From the NCBI GenBank assembly GCA_030018505.1, contig JASEHO010000022.1, positions 1 to 16,351 on the forward strand: DNA of 16,351 nucleotides, read 5' to 3'. Origin of the DNA: a bacterium. GTDB lineage: Bacteria > UBA9089 > UBA9088 > JAGUXG01. Below, one piece after another: positions 6,633 to 13,027 of the stretch. How positions within the stretch are numbered: the stretch's first letter is position 1; each line of letters starts with the position of its first letter. The notes below the pieces were generated by a model that ran no database searches, had not been told where the DNA came from, and saw only the letters and a program-made list of their open reading frames with translations. A program made the position numbers and the translations under genes.

Positions 6633-6953
6633 ATGCACACATTAGAGGTAAAAGGCTTAAGGCTCTATGGATACCATGGAGTGGAATTAGAAGAGCAAAA
6701 ACAAGGACAGGAGTATATCTTTGACTGTAAGATAGAATCAGAAGAGATTATAGATTACCTTGAGGTGATAAAGGAGATAGAAGGGGTAAATAAACTGCCA
6801 ACTAAGTTTATAGAAGAGCTGGCCGAAGGGATTGCCATCAAACTCATCCAGAGGTTTTCAGCAAAGATAGAGATTACTGTCAAGAAGCCGAATCCTCCAA
6901 TTTGCTACTTTATTGATTATGCCTCTGCTACCTCTAAGAAGATAAGGGCTTAA
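6633..6953 (+). CDS. folB: Dihydroneopterin aldolase-like protein, shortened
   Basis: FolB splits 7,8-dihydroneopterin into 6-hydroxymethyl-dihydropterin and glycolaldehyde in folate synthesis. The N-terminal signature LRLYGYHGVELEEQ and the C-terminal VKKPNPPI are both present. By alignment from memory with the S. aureus enzyme, E21 and K85 correspond to catalytic Glu22 and Lys100. At 106 residues it is short for the family (about 115-125). The loss falls between residues 32 and 41, where the usual DL-DTVDY hairpin is reduced to EEIIDY. Activity is therefore likely but not assured. No ribosome binding site precedes the ATG. No other folate genes are nearby, and the next gene starts only 2 nt after its stop. 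Confidence 0.85.
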   Translation: MHTLEVKGLRLYGYHGVELEEQKQGQEYIFDCKIESEEIIDYLEVIKEIEGVNKLPTKFIEELAEGIAIKLIQRFSAKIEITVKKPNPPICYFIDYASATSKKIRA

Positions 6954-6955
6954 AA

Positions 6956-9900
6956 ATGGAAAAAATACTTAAAAGTTATATCCAATCCATCTCCTCTAAA
7001 TTTAGCCACAAGGAGACAAGTGAAATGGGTTATCGCACTGACTTTGAGACCCTAATCAAAGGAATTTTTGAGTCAATTAATGTTAGCCGAATAGACCATG
7101 ACGCCAGAGCCAGACAGGGGAATAAACCGGATTTTGTTCTCCTTGATTATGGTGTGCCAATTCTCTATATTGAGACAAAGGATATTGGCGTTTCTTTAGA
7201 CAAGGTTGAAAAATCCGAACAGATGGCCAGATACTATGGTTATGCAAACTTAGTTCTGACTGATTATATTGAATTTCGTTTTTATAGAAACGGCTTACGA
7301 TACGAAGAGCCAATAAAGATAGCGAATTGCCATATCAAGAGCAGAACAATCACAGCAATTCCAGAAAACTACGAACATCTTGAAAGAACCCTGCTTGATT
7401 TCGCCAAATCACACAAAGAGCCAATACGCTCAGGGGAACACCTCTCAAAGATTATGGCTGGAAAAGCAAAGAGAATTAGAGATAATGTCCGACATTTTCT
7501 GGCTGATGAACAAGAAAAGGGTGCTGAGATAGGCAGGGTATATGAGACGATTAAAAAGCTTCTTGTCCATGACCTGACCCGAGAATCCTTTGCTGATATG
7601 TATGCTCAGACCCTTGTCTATGGCCTCTTTGTGGCTCGGTTTTATGACGATACACCTGCCACTTTCTCTCGTCAGGAATCCCGAGATCTTATCCCTGCTT
7701 CAAATCCGCTTCTCAGGCATTTCTTTGATCATATTGTTGGCCCAAGTTTTGACAAGCGGCTTGAGTATATCACCAATGAACTGTGTGCTCTCTTTTCTCA
7801 TACAGATATTCCAGAACTGATGAAGCAGTATTTTCAGGCAAAGACCAATGAAGGTCAAGACCCTGTCATCCATTTCTATGAAGACTTTTTGAAGGAATAC
7901 GACCCTGAACTTCGTAAGAAGATGGGGGCATATTACACGCCCTTGCCTTGCGTGCGATTCATTGTGCGCTCTGTTGACCATATCCTTGAAAAAGAGTTTG
8001 GCCTTATCAATGGATTGGCTGACACTTCAAAGTCAGCAACCGGTATCCATCGGGTTCAGATTCTTGATCCAGCTACAGGCACTGGCACATTTATTAGCGC
8101 TGTTATTCGGCTAATCTACATACGATTGCTTAAAGGCGGCCAGAAAGGTCGCTGGCCAGCATATGTCCATCACGACCTGCTTCCGCGCCTGCATGGCTTT
8201 GAGCTTATGATGGCACCATACACGATTGCCCACCTGAAGATGAGTATGGCTTTTAAGGAGACAGGCTTCTGGAACTTCCATCGCCGTCTCGGTATCTATC
8301 TGACAAACTCTCTTGAAGAGAGTGCTGTCCAAGAAAGTATGTTTATGGGTTTTGGTTTTGCTGAAAGCATTGCCGAAGAATCCAAAGAAGCGTCAAGGAT
8401 AAAAAACAAAACACCGATTATGGTTGTCATCGGCAATCCACCGTATAGCGTCAGCTCTTCAAACAAAGGGGAGTGGATACAGAATCTAATCAGGGACTAC
8501 AAGAAAGGCCTTGGCGAACGGAAGATCAACCTTGACGACGACTACATCAAATTTATTCGTTTTGCCGAGCATTTCATAGAGAAGAACAAGAGTGGCATCG
8601 TGGCAATGATCACCAATAATTCATTTATTGACGGCATTACTCACCGCCAGATGAGAAAGCACCTGCTTGAAACCTTTGATGATATTTACATCCTTGACCT
8701 GCATGGCAATTCCAAGAAGAAAGAAAAAGCACCAGACGGCGGTAAAGATGAAAATGTCTTTGATATTCAGCAGGGCGTGGCGATTTCCATATTTGTTTGT
8801 AGAGAAGATGACAAGAAAGGTCTTGGCGCGGTTCACCACGCCGAGCTCTACGGCAAAAGAGAAGACAAATTCAAAGCACTGAATGAAAACGATATGCAGA
8901 CAGTTAGGTGGAAGGAACTTGACTACTCAACACCATATTATTTCTTTGTACCGAAGGATTTTAGTTTGGAGGAAGAGTATGGGAAAGGGCTTAAGGTAGG
9001 TGAGTTGTTTCCGATTTCAAATTCTGGTGTAAAGACAGACCGAGATACTTTGTTTATTGATATGAATAAGAATGTGTTGGAAAAGCGGATGCAGAAACTA
9101 CTCCCTGGTGATTTTGATGAAACATTCAAACAAGAATTCCGTGTCGTTAATTCTGGAAGTTATAAATTGACGGAAAAAATAAAAGGGAAATTATTTGACC
9201 ATAATTATTTACAGCCGATTCAGTATAGACCATTCGATTATCAGTGGATTTATTATGATGCAACTATTATTAGTCGTTCAGGATATAAAGTCTTTAGTCA
9301 TTATGAAAATAAAAGTAATGTTGGCTTGGTTTTGATGCGCACCTTGGTTGGGTCTGATTTATTCACTATGGTTTTGTTGTCAAATGCTATTGTTGATCTA
9401 AATTTTTACGGATTTCAAACCTATGTTTTTCCTCTTTATCTTTACTCCGAAGACGGCACACGAGCCCCAAACCTCAAGAAAGAGATCATTAACGAAATAG
9501 AAAATATTGTCGGCAAGATTACACCCGAAGATATTTTTGACTACATCTATGCGGTTTTACATTCGCCGAGTTATCGGGAAAAATATAAGGAATTTCTGAA
9601 GATTGATTTCCCGCGTGTGCCATATCCGAAAGATACAGAAAGTTTCAAGAGGCTTGTTGCCTTTGGCGCCGAATTGCGTTCTCTCCACCTCCTTGAATCG
9701 CCAAAGGTGAATCAATTCATAACAACATATCCTGTTGCTGGGTCGGATGTTGTCGAGAAATTGACCTACAAGAATGGCAATCTATTCATCAACAAAGACC
9801 AGTATTTCGGCAATCTTCCAGAGAAAGCCTATAACTTTTATATCGGCGGATACCAACCTGCCCAGAAGTGGCTCAAGGATCGTAAGGGTCGAACCCTCAC

Positions 9901-10033
9901 CAACGCCGACATTGAGCATTACCAAAAAATGATTGTGGCTTTAACAGAGACAGAGAGGATTATGAGAGAGATCGATAAAAAGAATTTTGCTACCATGTCT
10001 ATGCCTAATTTTGAATGTGCAAATTGTGGATGA
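6956..10033 (+). CDS. Single-chain restriction-modification enzyme, type ISP/IIG-like
   Basis: This 1025-residue protein appears to combine DNA cutting, adenine methylation and site recognition. The N-terminal PD-(D/E)XK nuclease shows PDF at 58-60 (D59) and ETK at 73-75. A helical linker with GAYYTP at 324-329 leads to an N6-adenine methyltransferase with motif I DPATGTGTF (371-379, SAM binding) and motif IV NPPY (494-497, catalytic). The C-terminal part has features of the type ISP specificity domain: YRPFD at 757-761 and NFYIGGYQ...KWLKDRKGR at 960-979. No helicase motifs lie between nuclease and methyltransferase, unlike true type ISP enzymes such as LlaGI, so type IIG behaviour is more likely. 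It begins 2 nt after folB. Base composition varies along the gene, pointing to transfer and mosaicism. Confidence 0.9.
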   Translation: MEKILKSYIQSISSKFSHKETSEMGYRTDFETLIKGIFESINVSRIDHDARARQGNKPDFVLLDYGVPILYIETKDIGVSLDKVEKSEQMARYYGYANLVLTDYIEFRFYRNGLRYEEPIKIANCHIKSRTITAIPENYEHLERTLLDFAKSHKEPIRSGEHLSKIMAGKAKRIRDNVRHFLADEQEKGAEIGRVYETIKKLLVHDLTRESFADMYAQTLVYGLFVARFYDDTPATFSRQESRDLIPASNPLLRHFFDHIVGPSFDKRLEYITNELCALFSHTDIPELMKQYFQAKTNEGQDPVIHFYEDFLKEYDPELRKKMGAYYTPLPCVRFIVRSVDHILEKEFGLINGLADTSKSATGIHRVQILDPATGTGTFISAVIRLIYIRLLKGGQKGRWPAYVHHDLLPRLHGFELMMAPYTIAHLKMSMAFKETGFWNFHRRLGIYLTNSLEESAVQESMFMGFGFAESIAEESKEASRIKNKTPIMVVIGNPPYSVSSSNKGEWIQNLIRDYKKGLGERKINLDDDYIKFIRFAEHFIEKNKSGIVAMITNNSFIDGITHRQMRKHLLETFDDIYILDLHGNSKKKEKAPDGGKDENVFDIQQGVAISIFVCREDDKKGLGAVHHAELYGKREDKFKALNENDMQTVRWKELDYSTPYYFFVPKDFSLEEEYGKGLKVGELFPISNSGVKTDRDTLFIDMNKNVLEKRMQKLLPGDFDETFKQEFRVVNSGSYKLTEKIKGKLFDHNYLQPIQYRPFDYQWIYYDATIISRSGYKVFSHYENKSNVGLVLMRTLVGSDLFTMVLLSNAIVDLNFYGFQTYVFPLYLYSEDGTRAPNLKKEIINEIENIVGKITPEDIFDYIYAVLHSPSYREKYKEFLKIDFPRVPYPKDTESFKRLVAFGAELRSLHLLESPKVNQFITTYPVAGSDVVEKLTYKNGNLFINKDQYFGNLPEKAYNFYIGGYQPAQKWLKDRKGRTLTNADIEHYQKMIVALTETERIMREIDKKNFATMSMPNFECANCG

Positions 10034-10271
10034 ACCTTCGCAGCTTTATGTTCAAAAAATGATGAAAGAAGAAGAGATGGAAGAATGGGATGACAGATGT
10101 AGGCGGCAGTTGAAACGTTCATTACAAGAACGGATGGACTATGGTTTTGTTTATACCTATAAACCTGTATTGGATGATGCCTCATCGAGAGTCTTTAACT
10201 CTACAAAGGAATATAGGATGTGGTGCAATAAAAACCTCCCTTCTTATCTGAGGTATAGAAGCTATGAATAA
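10011..10271 (+). CDS. Small hypothetical protein paired with a nucleotidyltransferase
   Basis: I do not recognise a domain. The start is uncertain. TTG at 10011 gives 86 residues beginning MNVQIVDEPSQLY, GTG at 10017 is similar, and ATG at 10059 gives 70 residues. No good ribosome binding site favours any of them. The protein is highly charged and probably largely helical at first (KMMKEEEMEEWDDRCRRQLK), then has aromatic-rich segments (YGFVYTYKP, YRMWCNKNLPSYLRYR). Its start lies inside the end of the restriction-modification gene. Its TAA overlaps the start of the nucleotidyltransferase by 8 nt, so the two are likely translationally coupled. A partner or antitoxin role is inferred only from this arrangement. 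Confidence 0.7.
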   Translation: MNVQIVDEPSQLYVQKMMKEEEMEEWDDRCRRQLKRSLQERMDYGFVYTYKPVLDDASSRVFNSTKEYRMWCNKNLPSYLRYRSYE

Positions 10272-10731
10272 TCAGAAGGCATTCAGTTTCAGGCAGGGAG
10301 AACTGTTGGCAGATCTCTTCTGTGAAATGGAAGTAAATTATCTCTTTATCGGTAAATCTGGAGCAATCATTCTTGGATACCCTGATACAACACAGGATGT
10401 AGATATATATCCCAAAAAAGATCCAGAGAATGGAAGAAGAATCGTTAATGCCTTGTTAAAATTGGGCTTTGAGTTAGATGAAGAGACGAAAGAGGCGATT
10501 GTTATGGGGAAGGATTTCGTCCAGATAAAATCAGGGCCATTTGATGTAGACCTAGTCTTTGCCCCGGATGGTTTAGAGGATTATGATAGAGTCAAGAAGA
10601 GGGCGATTTGGGTAGAGAGGATCCCAGTAGCCCATATCACAGATATCATCAAAAGTAAAGAAGCGGCAAAAAGGGAACGAGATATACGAGATTTGCCATT
10701 TTTGAAGGAGTTTGCAAAGACGATAACATGA
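10264..10731 (+). CDS. Nucleotidyltransferase-fold protein (AbiEii/DUF6036-like)
   Basis: A 155-residue minimal nucleotidyltransferase. The sequence FIGKSGAIILGYPDTTQ followed by DVDIY places the metal-binding aspartates at D45 and D47, with a probable third in FDVDLVF (D94 or D96). The fold and C-terminal KSKEAAKRERDIRDLPFL resemble AbiEii-type toxins and antitoxin nucleotidyltransferases, which transfer nucleotides to tRNA or to partner proteins. The usual GG before the aspartates is GKSG here, a variant of the family's nucleotide-binding loop. The target is unknown. It overlaps the small gene upstream by 8 nt, which suggests a two-gene module. It follows the restriction enzyme directly in what looks like an acquired block. 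Confidence 0.8.
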   Translation: MNNQKAFSFRQGELLADLFCEMEVNYLFIGKSGAIILGYPDTTQDVDIYPKKDPENGRRIVNALLKLGFELDEETKEAIVMGKDFVQIKSGPFDVDLVFAPDGLEDYDRVKKRAIWVERIPVAHITDIIKSKEAAKRERDIRDLPFLKEFAKTIT

Positions 10732-10820
10732 GAGAATGTGTTGTAACCGTTCAGGTAGTGTCCGAAAGGATAATAAGAAATTTCACTAGCAAATTGCAAA
10801 TTTAGCATTTATCATTTCAA

Positions 10821-10905
10821 ATTTGATATAATTTGATATAGGGGACAGTAACCTATTTTTAATCCACTGGTCGGCCAAAGAAAGAATAAAATGGTAACTA
10901 TCCCC
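10821..10905. repeat. Direct repeat plus REP-like imperfect palindrome
   Basis: Two adjacent copies of ATTTGATATA (10821-10840) are followed by an imperfect inverted repeat. Its left arm is GGGGACAGTAACCTATTTT (10841-10859) and its right arm AAAATGGTAACTATCCCC (10888-10905), around a 28-nt centre. The GGGGACAGT start resembles palindromes mobilised by REP-associated tyrosine transposases, but no transposase is present here. The right arm string GTAACTAT also occurs in the window's terminal repeat. A TATAAT at 10827-10832 could be a -10 box for the next gene, but no good -35 box is visible. Confidence 0.65.
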
Positions 10906-10930
10906 TATTTTAAGGAGTGTGTAAAATTAA

Positions 10931-11581
10931 ATGTGGTATCTTTATCTTGATGAAAGCGGAGATTTGGGATTTGATTTCGTGAATAAGAAACCCTCAAAGT
11001 ATTTCACGATAACCATTCTTGCAGTAAAAGGATACGAAGAAAATCGATTACTGTTAAAGGCAGTAAAGAAGACTTTAGAAAGAAGGTTAAATCCTAAAGG
11101 CAAACGAAAGAGAATCGTTCATGAATTGAAAGCCACCAAAACTACACTGGAAATAAAGAATTATTTCTATCACCAAGTAAGGGCAGTAAACTTTGATATT
11201 TATACTCTCACCTTAAATAAGAGAAGAGTATATGAGCCCTTGATTCAAAACAAGTTGAGAGTGTATAATTTTATTGCCAGAAAGGTGTTGGAGCAAATTC
11301 CCTTTGAAGAAGCAGGTCTGCGGATTGAATTGATATTAGATAAGTCAAAGAGTAAAATGGAAATCCTTAATTTTAATAATTACATCCAAAGGCAACTGGA
11401 GGCAAGAATAGATCCTAATATCCCTTTAGATATTTATCACTGGAATTCTGAAGAAAGTGGTGGCCTGCAGGCAGTAGATATGTTTTGTTGGGGGATATTT
11501 GAAAAATATGAACGGAAAAGATTAGATTGGTTCAATATTTTTAAGTCAAAGATAAGATATGATTCTGTTTATTTGCCATAA
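10931..11581 (+). CDS. DUF3800 family protein
   Basis: A 216-residue protein with the DUF3800 hallmarks: YLDESGDLG at the N-terminus (D7, E8), LILDKSKSK in the middle (D137), and SGGLQAVDMFCWG near the C-terminus (D183). These acidic residues lie where an RNase-H-like fold would place its metal ligands, so a nuclease role is plausible, but the family has no settled function as far as I know. AAGGAG (10912-10917) lies 13 nt before the ATG, a rather long spacing. It stands alone between two palindromic repeats (10841-10905 and 11587-11676), next to the restriction and nucleotidyltransferase genes. DUF3800 genes are often found in such accessory or defence settings. Confidence 0.85.
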   Translation: MWYLYLDESGDLGFDFVNKKPSKYFTITILAVKGYEENRLLLKAVKKTLERRLNPKGKRKRIVHELKATKTTLEIKNYFYHQVRAVNFDIYTLTLNKRRVYEPLIQNKLRVYNFIARKVLEQIPFEEAGLRIELILDKSKSKMEILNFNNYIQRQLEARIDPNIPLDIYHWNSEESGGLQAVDMFCWGIFEKYERKRLDWFNIFKSKIRYDSVYLP

Positions 11582-11586
11582 AAAAA

Positions 11587-11676
11587 TGAGCGTGCCTTGT
11601 AGGCTTGTTGTGCTGTGGCTCTTGCCAACCGATGGATGGGAGCACCACAGACAACCTACAATGGTCTTACCGCTCA
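11587..11676. repeat. 90-bp inverted-repeat element with TGAGCG/CGCTCA ends
   Basis: The ends TGAGCG (11587-11592) and CGCTCA (11671-11676) are exact inverted copies. Inside, the left arm TTGTAGGCTTGT...CTGTGG pairs with the right arm CCACAGACAACCTACAA, with small gaps. It begins 5 nt after the DUF3800 stop and is GC-richer than its surroundings. The structure is that of a small non-autonomous palindromic element, or an intrinsic hairpin without a U-run. A strongly AT-rich stretch (11677-11717) follows. Confidence 0.75.
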
Positions 11677-11735
11677 ATTGTAGTATAATTATATAATATT
11701 TTGTAATAAATTTGTCAAGAGAAAGTGTAAAGAAG

Positions 11736-11783
11736 ATGAATTACTATCCCATAGAATTGAATTTAGAAGGAAAAAGATGTTAA
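11736..11783 (+). pseudogene. Possible remnant of a siroheme-synthase-like N-terminus
   Basis: An ATG at 11736 opens a 15-codon frame reading MNYYPIELNLEGKRC before a stop at 11781-11783. This closely resembles the start of precorrin-2 dehydrogenase/siroheme synthase (CysG or Met8-type) proteins, which typically begin YYPI-L-L-GK-C and then run into LVVGGG. Here the frame stops exactly where the glycine-rich loop should follow. The overlapping frame from 11777 reads LKVVTGEAEYEF, which could be a shifted, internally deleted continuation. The match rests on 15 residues recognised by eye, so chance or an unrelated leader peptide remains possible. Confidence 0.35.
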
Positions 11784-11875
11784 AAGTAGTAACAGGAGAA
11801 GCTGAATACGAATTTATTAAAGATGAAGTGCCTGTTGAATGGTTAAAGAAAAAGAGTGGTCAGGTGAGAAGATGA
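11777..11875 (+). CDS. 32-codon open frame coupled to neuB
   Basis: The frame reads MLKVVTGEAEYEFIKDEV, then PVEWLKKKSGQVRR. AGAAGG lies 6 nt before the ATG (11765-11770), a possible ribosome binding site. Its TGA overlaps the neuB ATG as ATGA (11872-11875), an arrangement typical of coupled translation. No family is recognised. It may be a real small leader gene for neuB or the tail of the decayed gene described just upstream. Confidence 0.35.
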   Translation: MLKVVTGEAEYEFIKDEVPVEWLKKKSGQVRR

Positions 11876-12873
11876 AGATAGAAGGGTTTGATGTAGAGAA
11901 GAAGGTTCTAATTGTAGCTGAGATAGGTGTAAACCATAACGGCGATTTAGGACTGGCTAAGGAGATGATTAAGGAGGCAAAGGCAAGCGGCGTGGATGCT
12001 GTCAAATTCCAGATATACACGGCAGAAAACCTTACTCTAAATAAGAAAGAATCTGAAATCCTTGCCCAATATGAGCTTCCATCCGCATCTTTCTTTGAGC
12101 TTTCCAAATTAGCCAAAGAGAATGGTTTAATCTTCCTCGCTACTCCGTTTGACAAAGAGGCAGTGGATCTTGTGGCTAATCTTAGTCCAGCCATAAAGAT
12201 TGCCTCAGGCGACATAACCAATATCCCCTTGATAAAATATGTGGCTAAGAAGGACAAGCCTATCATCCTTTCTACTGGTGGCTCAACAATGAAAGAGATA
12301 ACAGACGCACTTGAGGGAATTGAAAAAACAAACAGAAGGTTGATTAGAGAGAGCCAGCTCATTCTGCTTCATTCCATCTTGAGCTATCCTGCACCATTAG
12401 TTTCAGTCAATCTCCTCTCCATACCATATCTGCATCAAAGCCTTAACTTTATTGTTGGATACTCAGATCATACAGAAAGCACCTCTTCTTCTGCCTGTCT
12501 ATATTCTGTATGCCTTGGAGCAAGGGTGGTAGAGAAGCATTTTAAGCTCCAGGAGAATTGTCCAGACTCTCAAGTTTCAGCCAGTCCAGATGAGATGAAA
12601 GCCCTTGTCCGAGAGATACGGTTGATAGAGGCAATGTTGGGAGAGCAAAAGAAGGAGCCATGCGAGTGTGAGATTGCCAATATTAAAAAGGCAAGAAAAA
12701 GTCTTGTTGCTCTTAAAGATATAAAAAAGGGTGAGATAATCACCGAAGAGATGCTTTGCAGCTTGCGACCAGCAGAAGGCATCTCGCCTTGTGACATTCA
12801 TAAAGTCATAGGCAAAAAGGCTATCTCTAACATCAAAAAGGGTAGCTTGATGAAGGAACAGGTATGTGTTTAG
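11872..12873 (+). CDS. neuB: N-acetylneuraminate synthase family protein (NeuB/SpsE/LegI)
   Basis: NeuB-type enzymes condense phosphoenolpyruvate with an acetylated amino sugar to form a nine-carbon sialic-acid-like sugar for surface glycans. The TIM-barrel part shows AEIGVNHNGDL (16-26), VKFQIYT, ATPFD, ASGD, LSTGG, GYSDHT and EKHF. A C-terminal SAF (antifreeze-like) domain starts near KARKSLVALKDIKKGEIIT. From the ATG at 11872 it is 333 residues; an in-frame ATG at 11839 lies inside the preceding small frame and is less likely. The exact sugar (neuraminic, legionaminic or pseudaminic) cannot be read from the sequence. No CMP-sugar synthetase or glycosyltransferase lies beside it. It stands between two palindromic repeats, isolated from its usual pathway cluster. 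Confidence 0.9.
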   Translation: MKIEGFDVEKKVLIVAEIGVNHNGDLGLAKEMIKEAKASGVDAVKFQIYTAENLTLNKKESEILAQYELPSASFFELSKLAKENGLIFLATPFDKEAVDLVANLSPAIKIASGDITNIPLIKYVAKKDKPIILSTGGSTMKEITDALEGIEKTNRRLIRESQLILLHSILSYPAPLVSVNLLSIPYLHQSLNFIVGYSDHTESTSSSACLYSVCLGARVVEKHFKLQENCPDSQVSASPDEMKALVREIRLIEAMLGEQKKEPCECEIANIKKARKSLVALKDIKKGEIITEEMLCSLRPAEGISPCDIHKVIGKKAISNIKKGSLMKEQVCV

Positions 12874-12890
12874 CTCATTTTAGCATAAAC

Positions 12891-12979
12891 AAAGGGTTCA
12901 AGGGGTCCAGTGATCAAGGGATCAAGTGAAGGTAACTTTTCATCCTTTACACTTCCTCCCTTGAATCCTCGAACCCTTT
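12891..12979. repeat. Imperfect palindrome between neuB and alaS
   Basis: The outer arms AAAGGGTTC (12891-12899) and GAACCCTTT (12971-12979) are exact inverted copies. Inner blocks TCAAGGGA (12914-12921) and TCCCTTGA (12957-12964), and AAGTG/CACTT, also pair, so most of the 89 bp folds into one long hairpin. The left arm also carries short direct echoes (GGTTCAAGGGGTCC, GATCAAGGGATCAAG). The right arm ends in TTTTG, so the transcript might act as a weak terminator for neuB. A repeat-element origin seems equally likely. Confidence 0.7.
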
Positions 12980-13027
12980 TGTATAAGACACAATTTTCAC
13001 CTAAACATATAAAGGAGCAGTAATCTT

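Noticed and set aside
11839..11871. Upstream ATG for neuB
   Set aside because: It would add eleven charged residues before the typical start and lies inside the preceding small frame; the ATGA overlap at 11872 is more natural.
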